DNA of 64,000 nucleotides, taken from NCBI RefSeq assembly GCF_905147365.1, contig NC_056412.1, positions 15,058,001-15,122,000 of the forward strand, read 5' to 3'. The translations under genes were made by a program, and so were the position numbers. The stretch comes from Aricia agestis (taxonomy: Eukaryota > Arthropoda > Insecta > Lepidoptera > Lycaenidae). This document shows positions 8,933 to 20,038 of this stretch, piece by piece; within the stretch, counting starts at the first letter, position 1, and every line of letters begins with the position of its first letter. The notes under the pieces are model-generated. The model saw only the letters and a list, made by a program, of their open reading frames with translations, did no database searches and was not told where the DNA came from.

Positions 8933-11788
8933 ATGTCGGAGACTGCGAGCGAACCGATCAACTTCATACGCTGCCAGTTTTGCAACCGGTCTTTCAAAGG
9001 GGTAAGAGGCCTGAACATTCACATAGGTAAGACACACAGCCACAGCCCTAACGTCAGTAACGCACCCACAACACCCCCATCCCCGTCATGCGACATTCCT
9101 TTCTGGCAAAAAATTTCAAACTACAAATGGTCTCTACCCATCCTTAAACGCATCCCGAAAGGTGCTAGGATTCAAGTAGCCAAGCAACTTTCATCCATAA
9201 TTAGAGAGGTCATTTCGCATCCCGATAGCTGCCAGCGATGGGAAAGTCTCCTCACTTTTCCGTTCCTTGTCCTGCATGCAGTCCAAGATAAAAAAAAATC
9301 ACTCACTTCCATCATCAAAAACAACTGCTCCAACTTTAACAACCACACCATCAATGCCTCTCTACCCATTCACTCCCATGATAACCCACCCCCGCATCTT
9401 CTTCGTAAGCAACATAACTCTATACAGAAAATCGAATCTAAGATCAGCGATGGAGATCTAAAAGGTGCTGCCAACATGCTTTTTTCCAGCGATAGCATAG
9501 CCCAATACAACACACACACCCTAGAAGCCCTCCGTGATAAACATCCCACACTCCCACCACAGAACATACCTCCTTCGTCTAGTCCTTCTGTGCAACCCGT
9601 AGAGGCCTCCATAAAGGATGTGAAAAACGCGATAATGTCTTTCAGGACTGGATCGGCCAGCGGTTACGATGGTCTAAGTCCCCAGCACCTGAAGGACTTA
9701 ATCAGTGCATCTGAAGACTCCAGCAGAGCGCTTCTAGAGGACCTGACGGCCTTAATAAATTTGATGCTATCTGGAAAAGTCCACCACGATTTCACGAGTA
9801 TTTTATATGGTGCTAATTTATGCGCTTTAAAGAAAAAAGACGGTGGTATTCGCCCCATAGCGGTCGGTTGCACCTACCGTAGAATCGCATCCAAAATTTG
9901 TTGCAAACACATTACAAAGAAACTTAGAGATACTTTTCAGCCTGTACAACTTGGCTTCGGGAGTAAGGGTGGATGTGAAGCCGCCGTCCACGCCCTCCGC
10001 ACTTATATTAAATCCAAAACCGGTCAAGTGATCGTGAAGGTTGATGTAAAAAATGCCTTCAACTCCGTATCTAGAACTGCTCTGCTCAAGGAAGTCCATA
10101 ACCACATTCCCGAAATTTATGAATACAGCCTCCAAAGCTACGGCGCCAATTCGACACTTCTATACAACAGCGATTGCCTACTATCCTCTACCGGTTGCCA
10201 GCAAGGCGATCCTCTTGGCCCCGCTATTTTCAGCCTAGCCATACATTCTACAATTACATCCCTCCAATCTGAATTTAACGTCTGGTATTTGGATGATGGC
10301 ACCCTCGGTGGAGACCCGGCTACAGTTCTCCACGATTTGCAGTTATTAATAGAGAAATTTAAATCAATAGATTTGGATTTAAATTTCTCCAAATGTGAGC
10401 TTTTTCTCAATAGCCCAATCGCACAGCCGCACGACGTAATAATGTCTGAATTTAACAATTTGGCCCCTAGTATCAAAATTCTCAGTAAAGAATCCCTCCG
10501 CCTTTTAGGTGCCCCCATTTTCAACGACGGTTTTGAGCCTTACGTTTCGGAACAAAAACAAAAATTCGTAGAGTCTTCTGGCAAACTCGTCGCAATAAAA
10601 TCCCATATGGCTTACCAAATAATTCGGTTTTGTTTGTTTGTGCCCCAATTTACATATGTCCTGAGGTGCTGCCCTCTATGGGAGTATCCCAACCTTCTTT
10701 CCCATTTAGACACCATTTTAAAAGACACAGTAATGAATATTTTTAACTGCCAAATCTCTGACACCTCCTGGGCCCAAGCTACTCTCCCGATTCGTTTTGG
10801 TGGCTTGGGTCTTAGAAGTGTGTCCAGCGTGTCTCTTCCCGCCTTCCTTTCTTCAGCTCACAGCATCCATCCTCTCTTCATTCAAATCATCACCAATTCT
10901 TTTGGAAACATAGGCATTGTATCACTAACTGAGGCGATCAACGCTTGGAAACGTGTTTGTCCCAGTGACGTTCCTGTCAACCCCAACATCCAAAAGAATT
11001 GGGATGAACCCCTAATAAAATTGGCACAGTCAGAGATCCTAAGTTCATCGTCCACTACAGATCGCGCGCGTCTCCTGTCGTCCGCTGAGCCGGAATCAGG
11101 TTATTGGCTACAGGCTTACCCATCATCCAATACCGGAACACTGTTAGACAATCATACATTCAACTTATCACTCAGTTTGCGACTAGGAGCTAATATCAGC
11201 GAACCCCACCGCTGCCACTGCGGCGCCGCAGTAGACCGCCAGGGTCACCACGGTCTGTCTTGTCGACGCAGCGCCGGCCGCCAGTCCCGCCATGCTTCCT
11301 TGAACGACGTGATCCGCAGGGCCCTTGCCTCTGTCAACGTGCCAGCCACTCTCGAGCCGAACGGTATCGCACGTGACGACGGCAAAAGGCCCGACGGAAT
11401 GACGCTCGTTCCATGGAGCCGCGGGAGGCCTCTTGTTTGGGACGCCACCTGCGTGGACACGCTAGCGGCGTCACATTTAACGGCCACAACAAGGGAAGCG
11501 GGAGCTGCGGCGGCACAAGCAGAGACAAACAAAAGAAGAAAATATGAAGCACTGGGGAATGATTACTTTTTTGTACCTTTCGGGGTTGAAACCCTGGGTC
11601 CGTGGGGCCCTGGTGCCAAACAAATGTTCAGAGAGTTATCCCAAAGACTGGTTGAGAAAACTAACGATCCCAGAGCTGGCGCTTACCTCGGCCAACGTAT
11701 CAGCCTTGCGATACAGCGAGGTAATGCTGCCAGCCTCTTGGGTACATTGCCCGCAGCCTCTGACTTAGATTTAGTTTTTTATATATAG
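8933..11788 (+). CDS. Intact retrotransposon polyprotein: C2H2 finger, reverse transcriptase, RLE-type endonuclease
   Basis: This single 951-residue ORF most likely serves a non-LTR retrotransposon: it would nick target DNA and reverse-transcribe its RNA there. Residues 14-35 form a C2H2 finger (C-x2-C-x12-H-x4-H). The reverse transcriptase spans about 225-560: GSASGYDG (~239), GFGSKGG (~342), VKVDVKNAFNS (~368), QQGDPLGP (~421) and the catalytic box WYLDDG (451-456). The C-terminus carries CHCG...GHHGLSC (761-777), then RPDG (819-822), WDATC (836-840) and KRRKY (867-871), the order of the CCHC knuckle and PD-(D/E)XK restriction-like endonuclease of R2-type elements. YLDD replaces the more usual (F/Y)ADD of LINEs. 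There is no gag-like ORF, LTR or poly(A) tail. No stop or frameshift interrupts it, so the copy is young or selected. The exact clade is uncertain; the R2/RLE assignment rests on motif order seen by eye. Confidence 0.85.
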   Translation: MSETASEPINFIRCQFCNRSFKGVRGLNIHIGKTHSHSPNVSNAPTTPPSPSCDIPFWQKISNYKWSLPILKRIPKGARIQVAKQLSSIIREVISHPDSCQRWESLLTFPFLVLHAVQDKKKSLTSIIKNNCSNFNNHTINASLPIHSHDNPPPHLLRKQHNSIQKIESKISDGDLKGAANMLFSSDSIAQYNTHTLEALRDKHPTLPPQNIPPSSSPSVQPVEASIKDVKNAIMSFRTGSASGYDGLSPQHLKDLISASEDSSRALLEDLTALINLMLSGKVHHDFTSILYGANLCALKKKDGGIRPIAVGCTYRRIASKICCKHITKKLRDTFQPVQLGFGSKGGCEAAVHALRTYIKSKTGQVIVKVDVKNAFNSVSRTALLKEVHNHIPEIYEYSLQSYGANSTLLYNSDCLLSSTGCQQGDPLGPAIFSLAIHSTITSLQSEFNVWYLDDGTLGGDPATVLHDLQLLIEKFKSIDLDLNFSKCELFLNSPIAQPHDVIMSEFNNLAPSIKILSKESLRLLGAPIFNDGFEPYVSEQKQKFVESSGKLVAIKSHMAYQIIRFCLFVPQFTYVLRCCPLWEYPNLLSHLDTILKDTVMNIFNCQISDTSWAQATLPIRFGGLGLRSVSSVSLPAFLSSAHSIHPLFIQIITNSFGNIGIVSLTEAINAWKRVCPSDVPVNPNIQKNWDEPLIKLAQSEILSSSSTTDRARLLSSAEPESGYWLQAYPSSNTGTLLDNHTFNLSLSLRLGANISEPHRCHCGAAVDRQGHHGLSCRRSAGRQSRHASLNDVIRRALASVNVPATLEPNGIARDDGKRPDGMTLVPWSRGRPLVWDATCVDTLAASHLTATTREAGAAAAQAETNKRRKYEALGNDYFFVPFGVETLGPWGPGAKQMFRELSQRLVEKTNDPRAGAYLGQRISLAIQRGNAASLLGTLPAASDLDLVFYI

Positions 11789-13103
11789 TCTTTGTTTTAT
11801 ATTTTAGCATTATTTATAGCAATTATTACTTATTATTTCGTAGTATTAAAACTTGACTATATTTGTTAAAAATTATCAACCACAGCGTAGCAAAATAAAT
11901 CTACTTAATATCCCGTAACGAGTTAAAAATCCCCGAAGGACCGCCCTTTACATACATTTTGTATGAATATTATCGCTCCTCTTTACCGTAAATACGAAGT
12001 TTAATCAGAGTGAATCGTCTGGCTTTGCATAAAATTGTTCACTGACCGCGAGATTATTTTCTTTACCAACAAGGGACCACAATATGGACGCTTCAACAAT
12101 AAAGACACAAATTATCTTTTTATATTTTGACAGTCTCGTTACAATGATAAAATGAATTCTTCGGGTTCCTGACCTTGCAATGTTTTAGTACATTAGTAAT
12201 TGAAAAAAGACAAGGTTTTTATGATTACCATAATATAATGGAACAAGTAATTATTATTATTAAAATATTGGGAAATAGAAGTTATGTTTCTAGCCATAAC
12301 TAATGCTTTAAAATAATTATTTTCTTCATATTTAAGACTCAACAAAGTTGGTCAAAACTAATGAAGAAAATTCGAAAACTCAAAGAGGACTTTTTGTTTT
12401 TTTCTTTTCAGATCATCATCATAATGAGTTCTTAATTTATTACAGCAAGTTTTGCATAAACCCGAGCCCCGGGGGTGCAGAAAGTATTTTGTCTTCCTCA
12501 TTATCTACTTCAATGTTTTATTATCTCGTTCCGAAAATATTAGGAGAATGTTTTTGAAAACATCCAACACGAAGAGTGTTATATTATGAGAATTATATCA
12601 AGGCGAGGCTTGTATCTGTGATACCAGATAAAACAGAAACAACGAGAAGGCCGACTCATAGAGATCTCGAAATGTATACGTTTGACGTAGTATGTCATAC
12701 AGCGTTGCCAGACGTCCCGATTTTGGCGGGAAGTCCTGATTTTTTCATCAAAATGAAATGTCCCGCGCGGGACAGGCTCAGTCCCGCTTTTCTGGCAAAG
12801 TAAAACGTAAAGCCCGAACGTACGTGCTGCGTGCTGAGAAAGAAAGGTGCGTAATGAAGGTAAGAGTGTGGGAGGTAGAGGGGTGGATTTTCTTTGGCTA
12901 CTTTTGCTATCTATTGTCACGTAAACGTTATTTTTTTGATTATATACCTTATTTTACTTTGTCCCGCTTTTGTTTGAAGAGTCCCGCTTTTTCCCCGTAC
13001 TAATGCGTTACTCAGCATGGTGAAACATGTTCAAATTGACACTTGCGCCCAACTCGCGTATATTCGCCCGTTTGTTTGACTCCTTAGTTCTGTCTACTCA
13101 GGG
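11789..13103. other. 3' flank of the retrotransposon and non-coding sequence
   Basis: The 3' UTR begins 'tatagtctttgttttatatt' and becomes AT-rich; no poly(A) or simple-repeat tail marks its end. At 12700-13000 the word 'gtcccgctttt' occurs three times (about 12779, 12960, 12980), with related forms nearby, a short interspersed repeat of unknown class. No host exon is supported. Confidence 0.45.
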
Positions 13104-13271
13104 CCTGTAGACAAGTGGCAAAGCGCTAACTCTGACGCTAACGCTAGCGCTACAAAATGTATGCGATTTGACATAAGTCACCGCTTCGCTAGCGAATACT
13201 AATGTCAAATCCATACATTTTGTAGCGCTAGCGCGAGCGTTAGCGTTAGCGTTTTGCCACTTGTCTACAGG
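13104..13271. mobile_element. MITE with CCTGTAGACAAGTGGCAAA ends
   Basis: The left arm CCTGTAGACAAGTGGCAAA and the right arm TTTTGCCACTTGTCTACAGG are inverted. The next layer is a run of gcgctaac/gttagcgc words, and then the core 'acaaaatgtatgcgatttga'. That core is shared with the unrelated-looking MITE at 46567-46749. Confidence 0.8.
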
Positions 13272-13580
13272 GGCTGGTGATACTATAGTTAGTTCTATCA
13301 TCTATGTCAAAATATCATTTCTTTTAAGTGTTCTGCAGCATAATGGCAAAAAAACGGAACCCTTATTGGTAAACGAAACAAGATGATATTTATCATCAAG
13401 TAACTAACTAGACTGGAGCCAACAAGTGACTGAATAAACTAACTATAACAACTAGCTGGTGGGGTTAGCTATATGTCTAATAGTGCCAAATACAATTCAT
13501 AATAAGTGCATATTATTATTTAAATTGTATTTTATTATAGTATCTCATCAAATATTAACCAACTGTTGTTATAAAGTATA

Positions 13581-13865
13581 CAGACAGGGTGTAACAAAAC
13601 TAAGTGAAAATACTTTATGGCGCATTTTCACTGGTCGATAGGGCCCGCATGCGGAGTGTGGGAGATCATGCCACGACCAATAGACATGCGCCATTCGTTG
13701 TCATAGACTCCCCGTATGCTGTATACTTTACGAGTTAACGACTAATGAAAATGCGCCCTTAAGATGTGTATGTGTTTATATAGAGAGTTTACTGTGAAAG
13801 TGGCAGCGCTAAAATACCAAATCGTTTTTTGTGATTTTTTCTTACTTAGACGCCCGATTTACATA
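13581..13865 (+). mobile_element. Half of a 'CAGGGTGTAACAAAA' MITE, interrupted by another MITE
   Basis: The segment starts 'cagggtgtaacaaaactaag' and resumes after the insertion with 'agagagtttactgtgaaagt', matching the left arm of the complete palindrome at 62418-62682. The second arm is missing here. Confidence 0.65.
13619..13757. mobile_element. Nested MITE with GGCGCATTTTCA ends
   Basis: GGCGCATTTTCACTGGTCG at the left is mirrored by CGACTAATGAAAATGCGCC at the right. TTA lies close to both junctions (TTAT before, CTTA after), compatible with a 3-bp TWA target site as in PIF/Harbinger elements (inference). It splits the repeat around it. Confidence 0.65.
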
Positions 13866-13917
13866 GCATCTAATTTACAAAAAGACTTCCCAAGGAATAA
13901 AACAATGTATAGATGAA

Positions 13918-13969
13918 ATTTTTATGAATGTTTAAAATGAAAATGTCATTTTAAAACATTCATAAAAAT
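13918..13969. repeat. Long AT-rich hairpin
   Basis: The arms ATTTTTATGAATGTTTAAAA and TTTTAAAACATTCATAAAAA pair over about 23 bp with one bulged A and a 5-nt loop (aaatg). Function unknown. Confidence 0.6.
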
Positions 13970-16060
13970 GCCTAAGGTGTTCCACTTAAGTCTTGAGCAC
14001 TTTTAAAATGCATTTAAATCCGAGATAATCTTTTAAGCTACGATTAAAAAGCCTTGAGGTCGCAGAAAGCTCAGCAGCTTTTTAATATCTTTTAATAAAT
14101 GTACATTCTGCTGTAATAAACGTACAATGTATTTGTTTAACATCGAACGTTAATTGAGAAGCTTATTAATTTTCTGATACATGTTCTGTTTCAAGATATT
14201 ACGTTCAAATACTTATATCTTCGCTAACATACCACAAGAATTCGCAAATGAATGTTTTGTTGTTAATTTTGACAAGACTCTTATATAAATATAATATCAT
14301 CATCGTTACTAACTTTTACTTATATGTGTATACTGTAATTTAATTAAGAAAAACGTTCGACTTTTATTTCTACGTTTGAAAACGTTTCTGTCAATATTCT
14401 GGTATGACGTGTGCAACATGTCGGATTTTGGTCGGCTTTTTTCCCTTAAATGATACCTCCAAAACTTCGTACACCTTTTCTTTTTTTTTTACTATGCTCC
14501 TTACTAAGACCTAAAGTACCTCCATAGCAAATTTCCATATCAAAATAATTTATTCGTTATTTCTTCCACGTAGACGCCTCCCGAACATGTCAAGCTTAAA
14601 ATAATTTATTTTCAGGTGTCGTGTCATGAAAAATATTACAACACCGCGAATCTTATTACGCTAAATTCTAAGAAATGTGGCCCGTAATTTTGAATCTGGA
14701 GTGTGTAACCGCTTTTCCTTCAGAGGGGGGAGAGTGGGTTTGTTACTCCCAAGAAAGGGCAGTAACATACTACAGAGATCATCATACATTTTTATTTGAT
14801 GTAGTCTCTCAGAAATATATGAATGACTTGCAATATTACACTATGCACCGAGACTTTTATATCTTTAAGGATAATTTACAGAACTAAAATATACTATTTT
14901 TATTATAGTTAGACTGTAGTGTATTTCTTCAACTAGTCAATAAACGACAAACTCGTAAGAAATGTCCGAAGTAACAAGATCATGTGCCGCTACTTTCTGA
15001 ACTAACTTACCTTTTGTTTGTAATTATAGGACTACATCAAAGGAAAATTTTAATTATGGAACCACACTAAAGAAGAAACTGATTTTAAGGTGATAGTGGG
15101 ATGGGGTGTGTCCAGATTAGCGTGACGGGATTTTGATCGAACACGCTGTACGAACTTCGAAACGCGCTGACAAAATTTGTCTATGAAAGATGTTGCCATT
15201 ACAACATCTTAAAATGGCAACTACTTGCTCCTTATTCTTTTCTCCTTATTTCCACAACACGTAATATAGCAAAACAGCGTTTGCTGGATCAGATAGTCCT
15301 CTGTATCTCACTATTTACTCAAAATTAGTATTAAACAGAACTCTTCTCGAACATCGAGCCTACAATGATACCTACCAAACCCACAAACTCGAAATATCAT
15401 GTACATCTTATCTTTATGAAAGACATTGTGTTCCTATCAGAATTTCTCAACAGCTGATGGACAAATGGATTCCGTAGTCAGGAATACCTCACAATACTTC
15501 GTCGGCAGCTGAAATATTTGTTAGAATCTGTGGAATCCGAGCTTTGGTGCTCTCTTTTATCGAACATACTTTAGGATCCACTTCTCGTAATTCAAATATG
15601 TGTTCGAGCCTTTATATTCATACTTCATAAAATTAATTAGTAAACAGATGTTGTCTTAGAACCACAGAACAATCATGGGAACCAAACATCTTCCTACTTT
15701 CTTTTCCACGATCAACTATGTCAGTGCTAAATTCCTACTAAAATCGCTCTAATGGTTTCGGAGCCTATTCGACGCAAAAAATCCATTTCTCTTTATTAAA
15801 GTGTAGAAGTAAAGTTTTCCCAACTTAGTTAAACACCAATTGAGCTGAATAGCTTTCCTGCTGCAATGTGTAGAGCTGTTCAAAACACTTATAAGGCTTT
15901 AAAGCGTGCATTAAGTAGCTACGAGCACCAAAGAGGAAATTATAATATTAGAAGTTAAAAAGTAACTCATAAAATTTGGTTACCTGAAAAACATGAAAAA
16001 TAGAATTGCTCTCTTACTTGATAAAACACATTATTTTCGTAGGATAAAATGTATATTATG
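13970..16060. other. AT-rich non-coding stretch
   Basis: I see no gene, SINE or palindromic element of note in these 2 kb. A small imperfect stem occurs at 15190-15225 ('gttgccatt'/'aatggcaac'). Confidence 0.4.
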
Positions 16061-16209
16061 TACCATCGAGGAAATTGATTCCTAGGCAGTTGACAGACCA
16101 ACGTCATTTGGTCGAATCATGTCAATCAGATCTGTCAGCTGGGTTTGACGTAACGCGACCAAACTACGTGGGTCCCCCATCTGCCTAGGAATCAACTTCT
16201 CTGATAGTA
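16061..16209. mobile_element. MITE, TA-flanked family (copy 2)
   Basis: Left TACCATCGAGGAAATTGATT, right 'atcaacttctctgatagta'. About 150 bp, shorter than copy 1 through an internal deletion. TA is present at both junctions. Confidence 0.75.
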
Positions 16210-16242
16210 CTATACTATCCATATTTTAGTATGGATACATAT

Positions 16243-16410
16243 CCATACTAATAGTTATAAATGTGAAAGTGTGTCTGTCTGCCTGTTACCTCTTCACTCC
16301 GAAACATCTGAACTGATTTTTCTGAAAGATATGGAGATACTACAAATCCCGGAAAAGGATATATGCTATTTATCTTGGAAAAATGTACAGTTCCTGCGCA
16401 CTATACTAAT
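16243..16410 (+). mobile_element. Helitron-related repeat fragment
   Basis: The sequence has the order typical of this family: 'taatagttataaatgtgaaa', 'gtgtgtctgtctgcctgtta', 'ctgaactgatttttctgaaa', 'cggaaaaggatatatg' and 'aaaaatgtacagttcc'. No CTAG terminus is visible, so the 3' end is lost. Confidence 0.55.
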
Positions 16411-16920
16411 TCGATGCAACACTGTTGTGCAACACAAAACTACGACAACAGCGACTTTTGCATTTTGTATCGTCAAGTCGCTGATTGTCTCGATTCTGTT
16501 CGCTGTGAACTGACCTTTAATGTTGTGAAATTAAACATTTACATTAGCGGACCCCCGACACACCTTGACAACAATTATGGACTAAAATATTACTTTACAC
16601 TTAGGAATTATATTTTATACCTACAGTGAGTAAATATTATTTCATCACTTTTTTTGGCTTGGCTGAGTTTAAAAAAAAAAATTTGATTTCATGCTTTTTA
16701 AACTTGTGTTGGTTATAATAGTGCAGAATAATTCCTATCAACTAGATCATAATATCCCCACGAATACAATCTATGAATGTCCTTTTCGATCAAAGAATTC
16801 TATTTTCGATGACGGCCTATCGCGAACCAGATAAACTGTGATTTTCCTACATTGAGCAGGCCAATGATGATGAGCTATATAGCTAAGAACACTCTCCATC
16901 ATGTCAGCCTTAAAACAATA

Positions 16921-17056
16921 AAAACTAGATCAAAATCGGTCCACCCGTTTGGATGCTACGATGCCATGGACAGGCACACACACAGACAGACAAACAGACA
17001 GACAGACTGACACTTCAAACTTATAACACCCCTCTTTTTTGTCGGGGGTTAAAAAA
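16921..17056 (+). repeat. Interspersed repeat ending in 'cccctctttttt..gggggttaaaaa'
   Basis: 'atcaaaatcggtccacccg', a (cagacaga)n stretch, then 'acacccctcttttttgtcgg' and an A-rich end. The same terminal motif occurs inverted at 52805-52842. Probably the 3' end of a LINE or SINE; class not determined. Confidence 0.5.
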
Positions 17057-18413
17057 TAGAAAATGAAGGGTAACAATCGAATCGTTACTAAAGTTTTGCA
17101 AACGCTCTTCACTCGAGTGAGCAATATTAAACGCGTAATCAAATTAGGCTTAGACATTTTCAATATCGAGGACTGAATTTTCCAACTTGTGTTGAACAAA
17201 TTTAATTTCGATGCTTGGCTCGGAACCAAGTTTTCTTCACTTGAACAAGCACAATCTTGCAAACTATTTTGGAAAAGCAAATACTCTGAATAGGATGCCC
17301 GACTCTATTAAATGTTACGATAATATTTCCATTATATGACTATCGATATTATTATAATATGATTGGTTTGAATTAAACGTTGTCTCCCTTACAGACAAAA
17401 ATAGTAAGATAGAAGTTCTATATATTAAATGTATACAATATAGATACTCAGATGAAAATAGTTAGGGATTTGTACAATTTCCTTGTCTTTCGAGCGTCCT
17501 TTTCAAATTAACAGACAAGAACAAAACATTGTACAATGTATTTATTATTAAGGGATCAAAAGTAAAGACTTTTACAATATGTTTTATACAATTTTATAAA
17601 AATGGTTCGATATAATTAATTTGTCTACACGAAGTGCTACGAATTTCGTAGCTTGCTACGAGATTTCCACAATGTATATTACTTTATTAATTTGTTTTCA
17701 CTCGAATAAAATTCGATTCATCACTGGTTTATGAAGTTTTTTTCAAGAGCTTATCTCATGCCTCTTGGTTAATGATCAAACATCTAACCAAGCAACAATT
17801 ACACTGTTAAATTCCTGTTAAAAACCTTGTAAACCATGAAACATAAGGGTGTAAAACTAAACTAGAAACTACTGCTACCACAACTCTAACAAGAGTAACT
17901 TGTTTGTTTTCGTAAACGACGAACCACAATCTTGGTTGCTGCAAGAAACGCATGAAGCATCTGCAGTGGCTCGTCTTAATTTAAAGCAGCTGATTTAAAT
18001 TTTATGCTCGCCTTAGGTCTTAATGAAGCGGATTCAGGGCGCTACATCTCTTGCAATTTGCTCACGAGTTCGCTAACGAACTGTACGAGATTTCAATATA
18101 GAAGCAGTTTAGATTCATTCTAAATTTAAAGTGGAATAAATATTTTTATTAAGAAGTAATATTTATAAATAATTCTATCTGGGTGCACGGGAGTGCCCCC
18201 GCCAAGATGAGCCAAGCGAAGCGCGCAAGGGCACTACCTACCTTTTCTCGAAACGTTTCGTCGTATTTTTGCACCTTACATTTATTTTAAAATAATTATT
18301 ACTAATAGAGTAAGTCAAAAATTGCATCGTGAACATTAATCTAAAATGAAGACATATATATTTTATAACTTATTTCAGTTATCTAGCATATTTTTATAAA
18401 TTACTAGCTGTCC
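17057..18413. other. Non-coding stretch
   Basis: No gene is supported. At 18180-18250 there is a GC-rich patch ('gggtgcacgggagtgccccc', 'gccaagcgaagcgcgc') that looks like a fragment of a dispersed repeat. Confidence 0.4.
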
Positions 18414-18716
18414 CGGCAAACGTTGTTTTTCCATATAAAATATTTCGCCCATAATATTATTTTATTCAAATGACTAAATAAGTATGGCACCATTTCAACG
18501 TCCATCGCTATCCCGTCGCACAAACAATGGTCGCCGTCAGTCTCAAGTTGTAATAATTTACTATTATTTATTCAACAAATGCACTTATCAATATAAAATG
18601 TAGCCAGTAGCCGATTCTCAGACCCACTGAATATGCATATAAAATTTGGTAAATATCAGTAAAGCCGTTTCGGAGGAGAACGGTAACTAATATTGTGACA
18701 CGAGAATTATAAGAGA
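18414..18716 (-). mobile_element. Non-autonomous Helitron (complete)
   Basis: On the minus strand it starts TCTCTTATAATTCTCGTGTC after A and ends GGGACAGCTAG before T, the A|TC...CTAG|T borders of Helitrons. Just upstream of the 3' end is a short stem around 'aacaacgtttgccggg'. Homologous to 32888-33212 and 56223-56399. Confidence 0.85.
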
Positions 18717-18724
18717 TGTCATTT

Positions 18725-19192
18725 TCATTTTCTAGAGTTCCATACCCAAAGGGTAAAAACGGGATCCTATTACTAATACTGCGATGTCTGTCCGTCTGTC
18801 CTTCTGTCTGTCCGTCTTCAGGCTGGATCTCAAAAACCGGTATAGCCGCTCCTGAAATTTTCACAGATTATGTGAAATACATAATTTGTGAAAATTTCAG
18901 GAGCCATTTGTTGCCGCTATAACAACAAATATGAATATTTAGGGGGCTCCTATAGAACAAACGCGATTTTTTGGCCCTCTTTGCTATCAATAATGGCAAT
19001 AGGTAGGCACTTGAAATTGTCACAAAATCCTTAATTATAATATATTTACTTTAATCATTAATTAGTAAAATTAAAATAAAGTAAACATTTCAGGGGAGCT
19101 CTCATACAAAAAACACAATTTTTGGCCATTTTTGCTCTATAACGAAAAGGCATCCTTAGTGCGCGAGTCCGATTCGTACTTGGCCGATTTTT
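18725..19192 (+). repeat. Lepidopteran interspersed repeat
   Basis: The block runs from 'tctagagttccatacccaaa' through 'ctgtccgtctgtccttctgt' and 'tgaaattttcacagattatg' to 'agtgcgcgagtccgattcgt', 'acttggccgattttttccc'. I recognise this order as a very common dispersed repeat of Lepidoptera. It includes an internal hairpin ('ctcctgaaattttcaca' / 'tgtgaaaatttcaggag'). Confidence 0.55.
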
Positions 19193-19469
19193 TCCCTAGT
19201 AATTTGAACAAAGCTTCTAACTTACCTATTTCATCAACTATCTGATATATTATTTGATTATTCCAATATCAAATATCAAGTTCATAATATCAAATAGTTT
19301 TATTCATAATGTTCATACAAATTGTGTTGGAATTCTATTAACAACTCAGACGTAAATAAAAGGATACGAAATAAAATTGTTTAATAAATTATTGTTGAGA
19401 GGAAAGACAGTTTAAGAAGCCGGAGTTATTAAAAAATAACTTATTTGTATATACGAACAGTTTCCGATA

Positions 19470-19584
19470 GAGTTAACCACATTTAACCGGAAAGGACATA
19501 ATATTATACTTTTTATGCCGAGAAATGTACGGTTCCCGAGTGATAAACTAATTTTGGCGCAACGGAGTTGTGGGCATCATCTAG
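19470..19584 (+). mobile_element. Non-autonomous Helitron 3' end
   Basis: 'tgtacggttcccgagtgata' leads to a stem GCAAC-gga-GTTG and the terminus GGGCATCATCTAG|T. The hairpin lies about a dozen bases before CTAG, as expected for Helitrons. The 5' part is truncated. Confidence 0.7.
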
Positions 19585-19879
19585 TCATCATCTTAAAAGT
19601 TAAGTCTTTTGCGTGTTTTTATATTTATAAAAGAAAATAACGAGCCAAAGGAAAAGTTATAGTATTAATGTCGAGGAGATCAATTTTCTTTGAGAAGTAA
19701 TTTCAAGTTGAAATTATTGGACGGTGTGACCGAGTTTTGGAACGAATAACTTCGCTGCGTTGATAATATTGGACTCATATTGCTCACGAGTCTCGTTCGG
19801 TTGAGCTCCCCGAACATTGTGACGGGGCGAAGCGGGGCGGGCCGCATTTTCCTTACAGATTTTATGACCCTTCGCATAC

Positions 19880-20038
19880 CAGCAGGCTTAGCGTGGCCAC
19901 CATAGAAAGGTTTATTCTTTTTACAGTAAGGTAGACAAAGAAATGGAATAACAAAGGAAATATGTCAGTTTGTCAGCCAAATCTGTCAGCGTTTCTATTC
20001 TTTCGCATTTCTACTGTTATGCCATGCTAAGCCTGCTA
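19880..20038. mobile_element. MITE with CAGCAGGCTTAGCGTGGC ends
   Basis: Left CAGCAGGCTTAGCGTGGC, right GCCATGCTAAGCCTGCTA, inverted. The interior has weaker symmetry ('ccatagaaaggtttattc' / 'gcgtttctattc'). About 160 bp. Confidence 0.65.

Noticed and set aside
9172..11552. Several 60-128-codon frames within 8933-11788 on both strands
   Set aside because: Shadows of the retrotransposon ORF.
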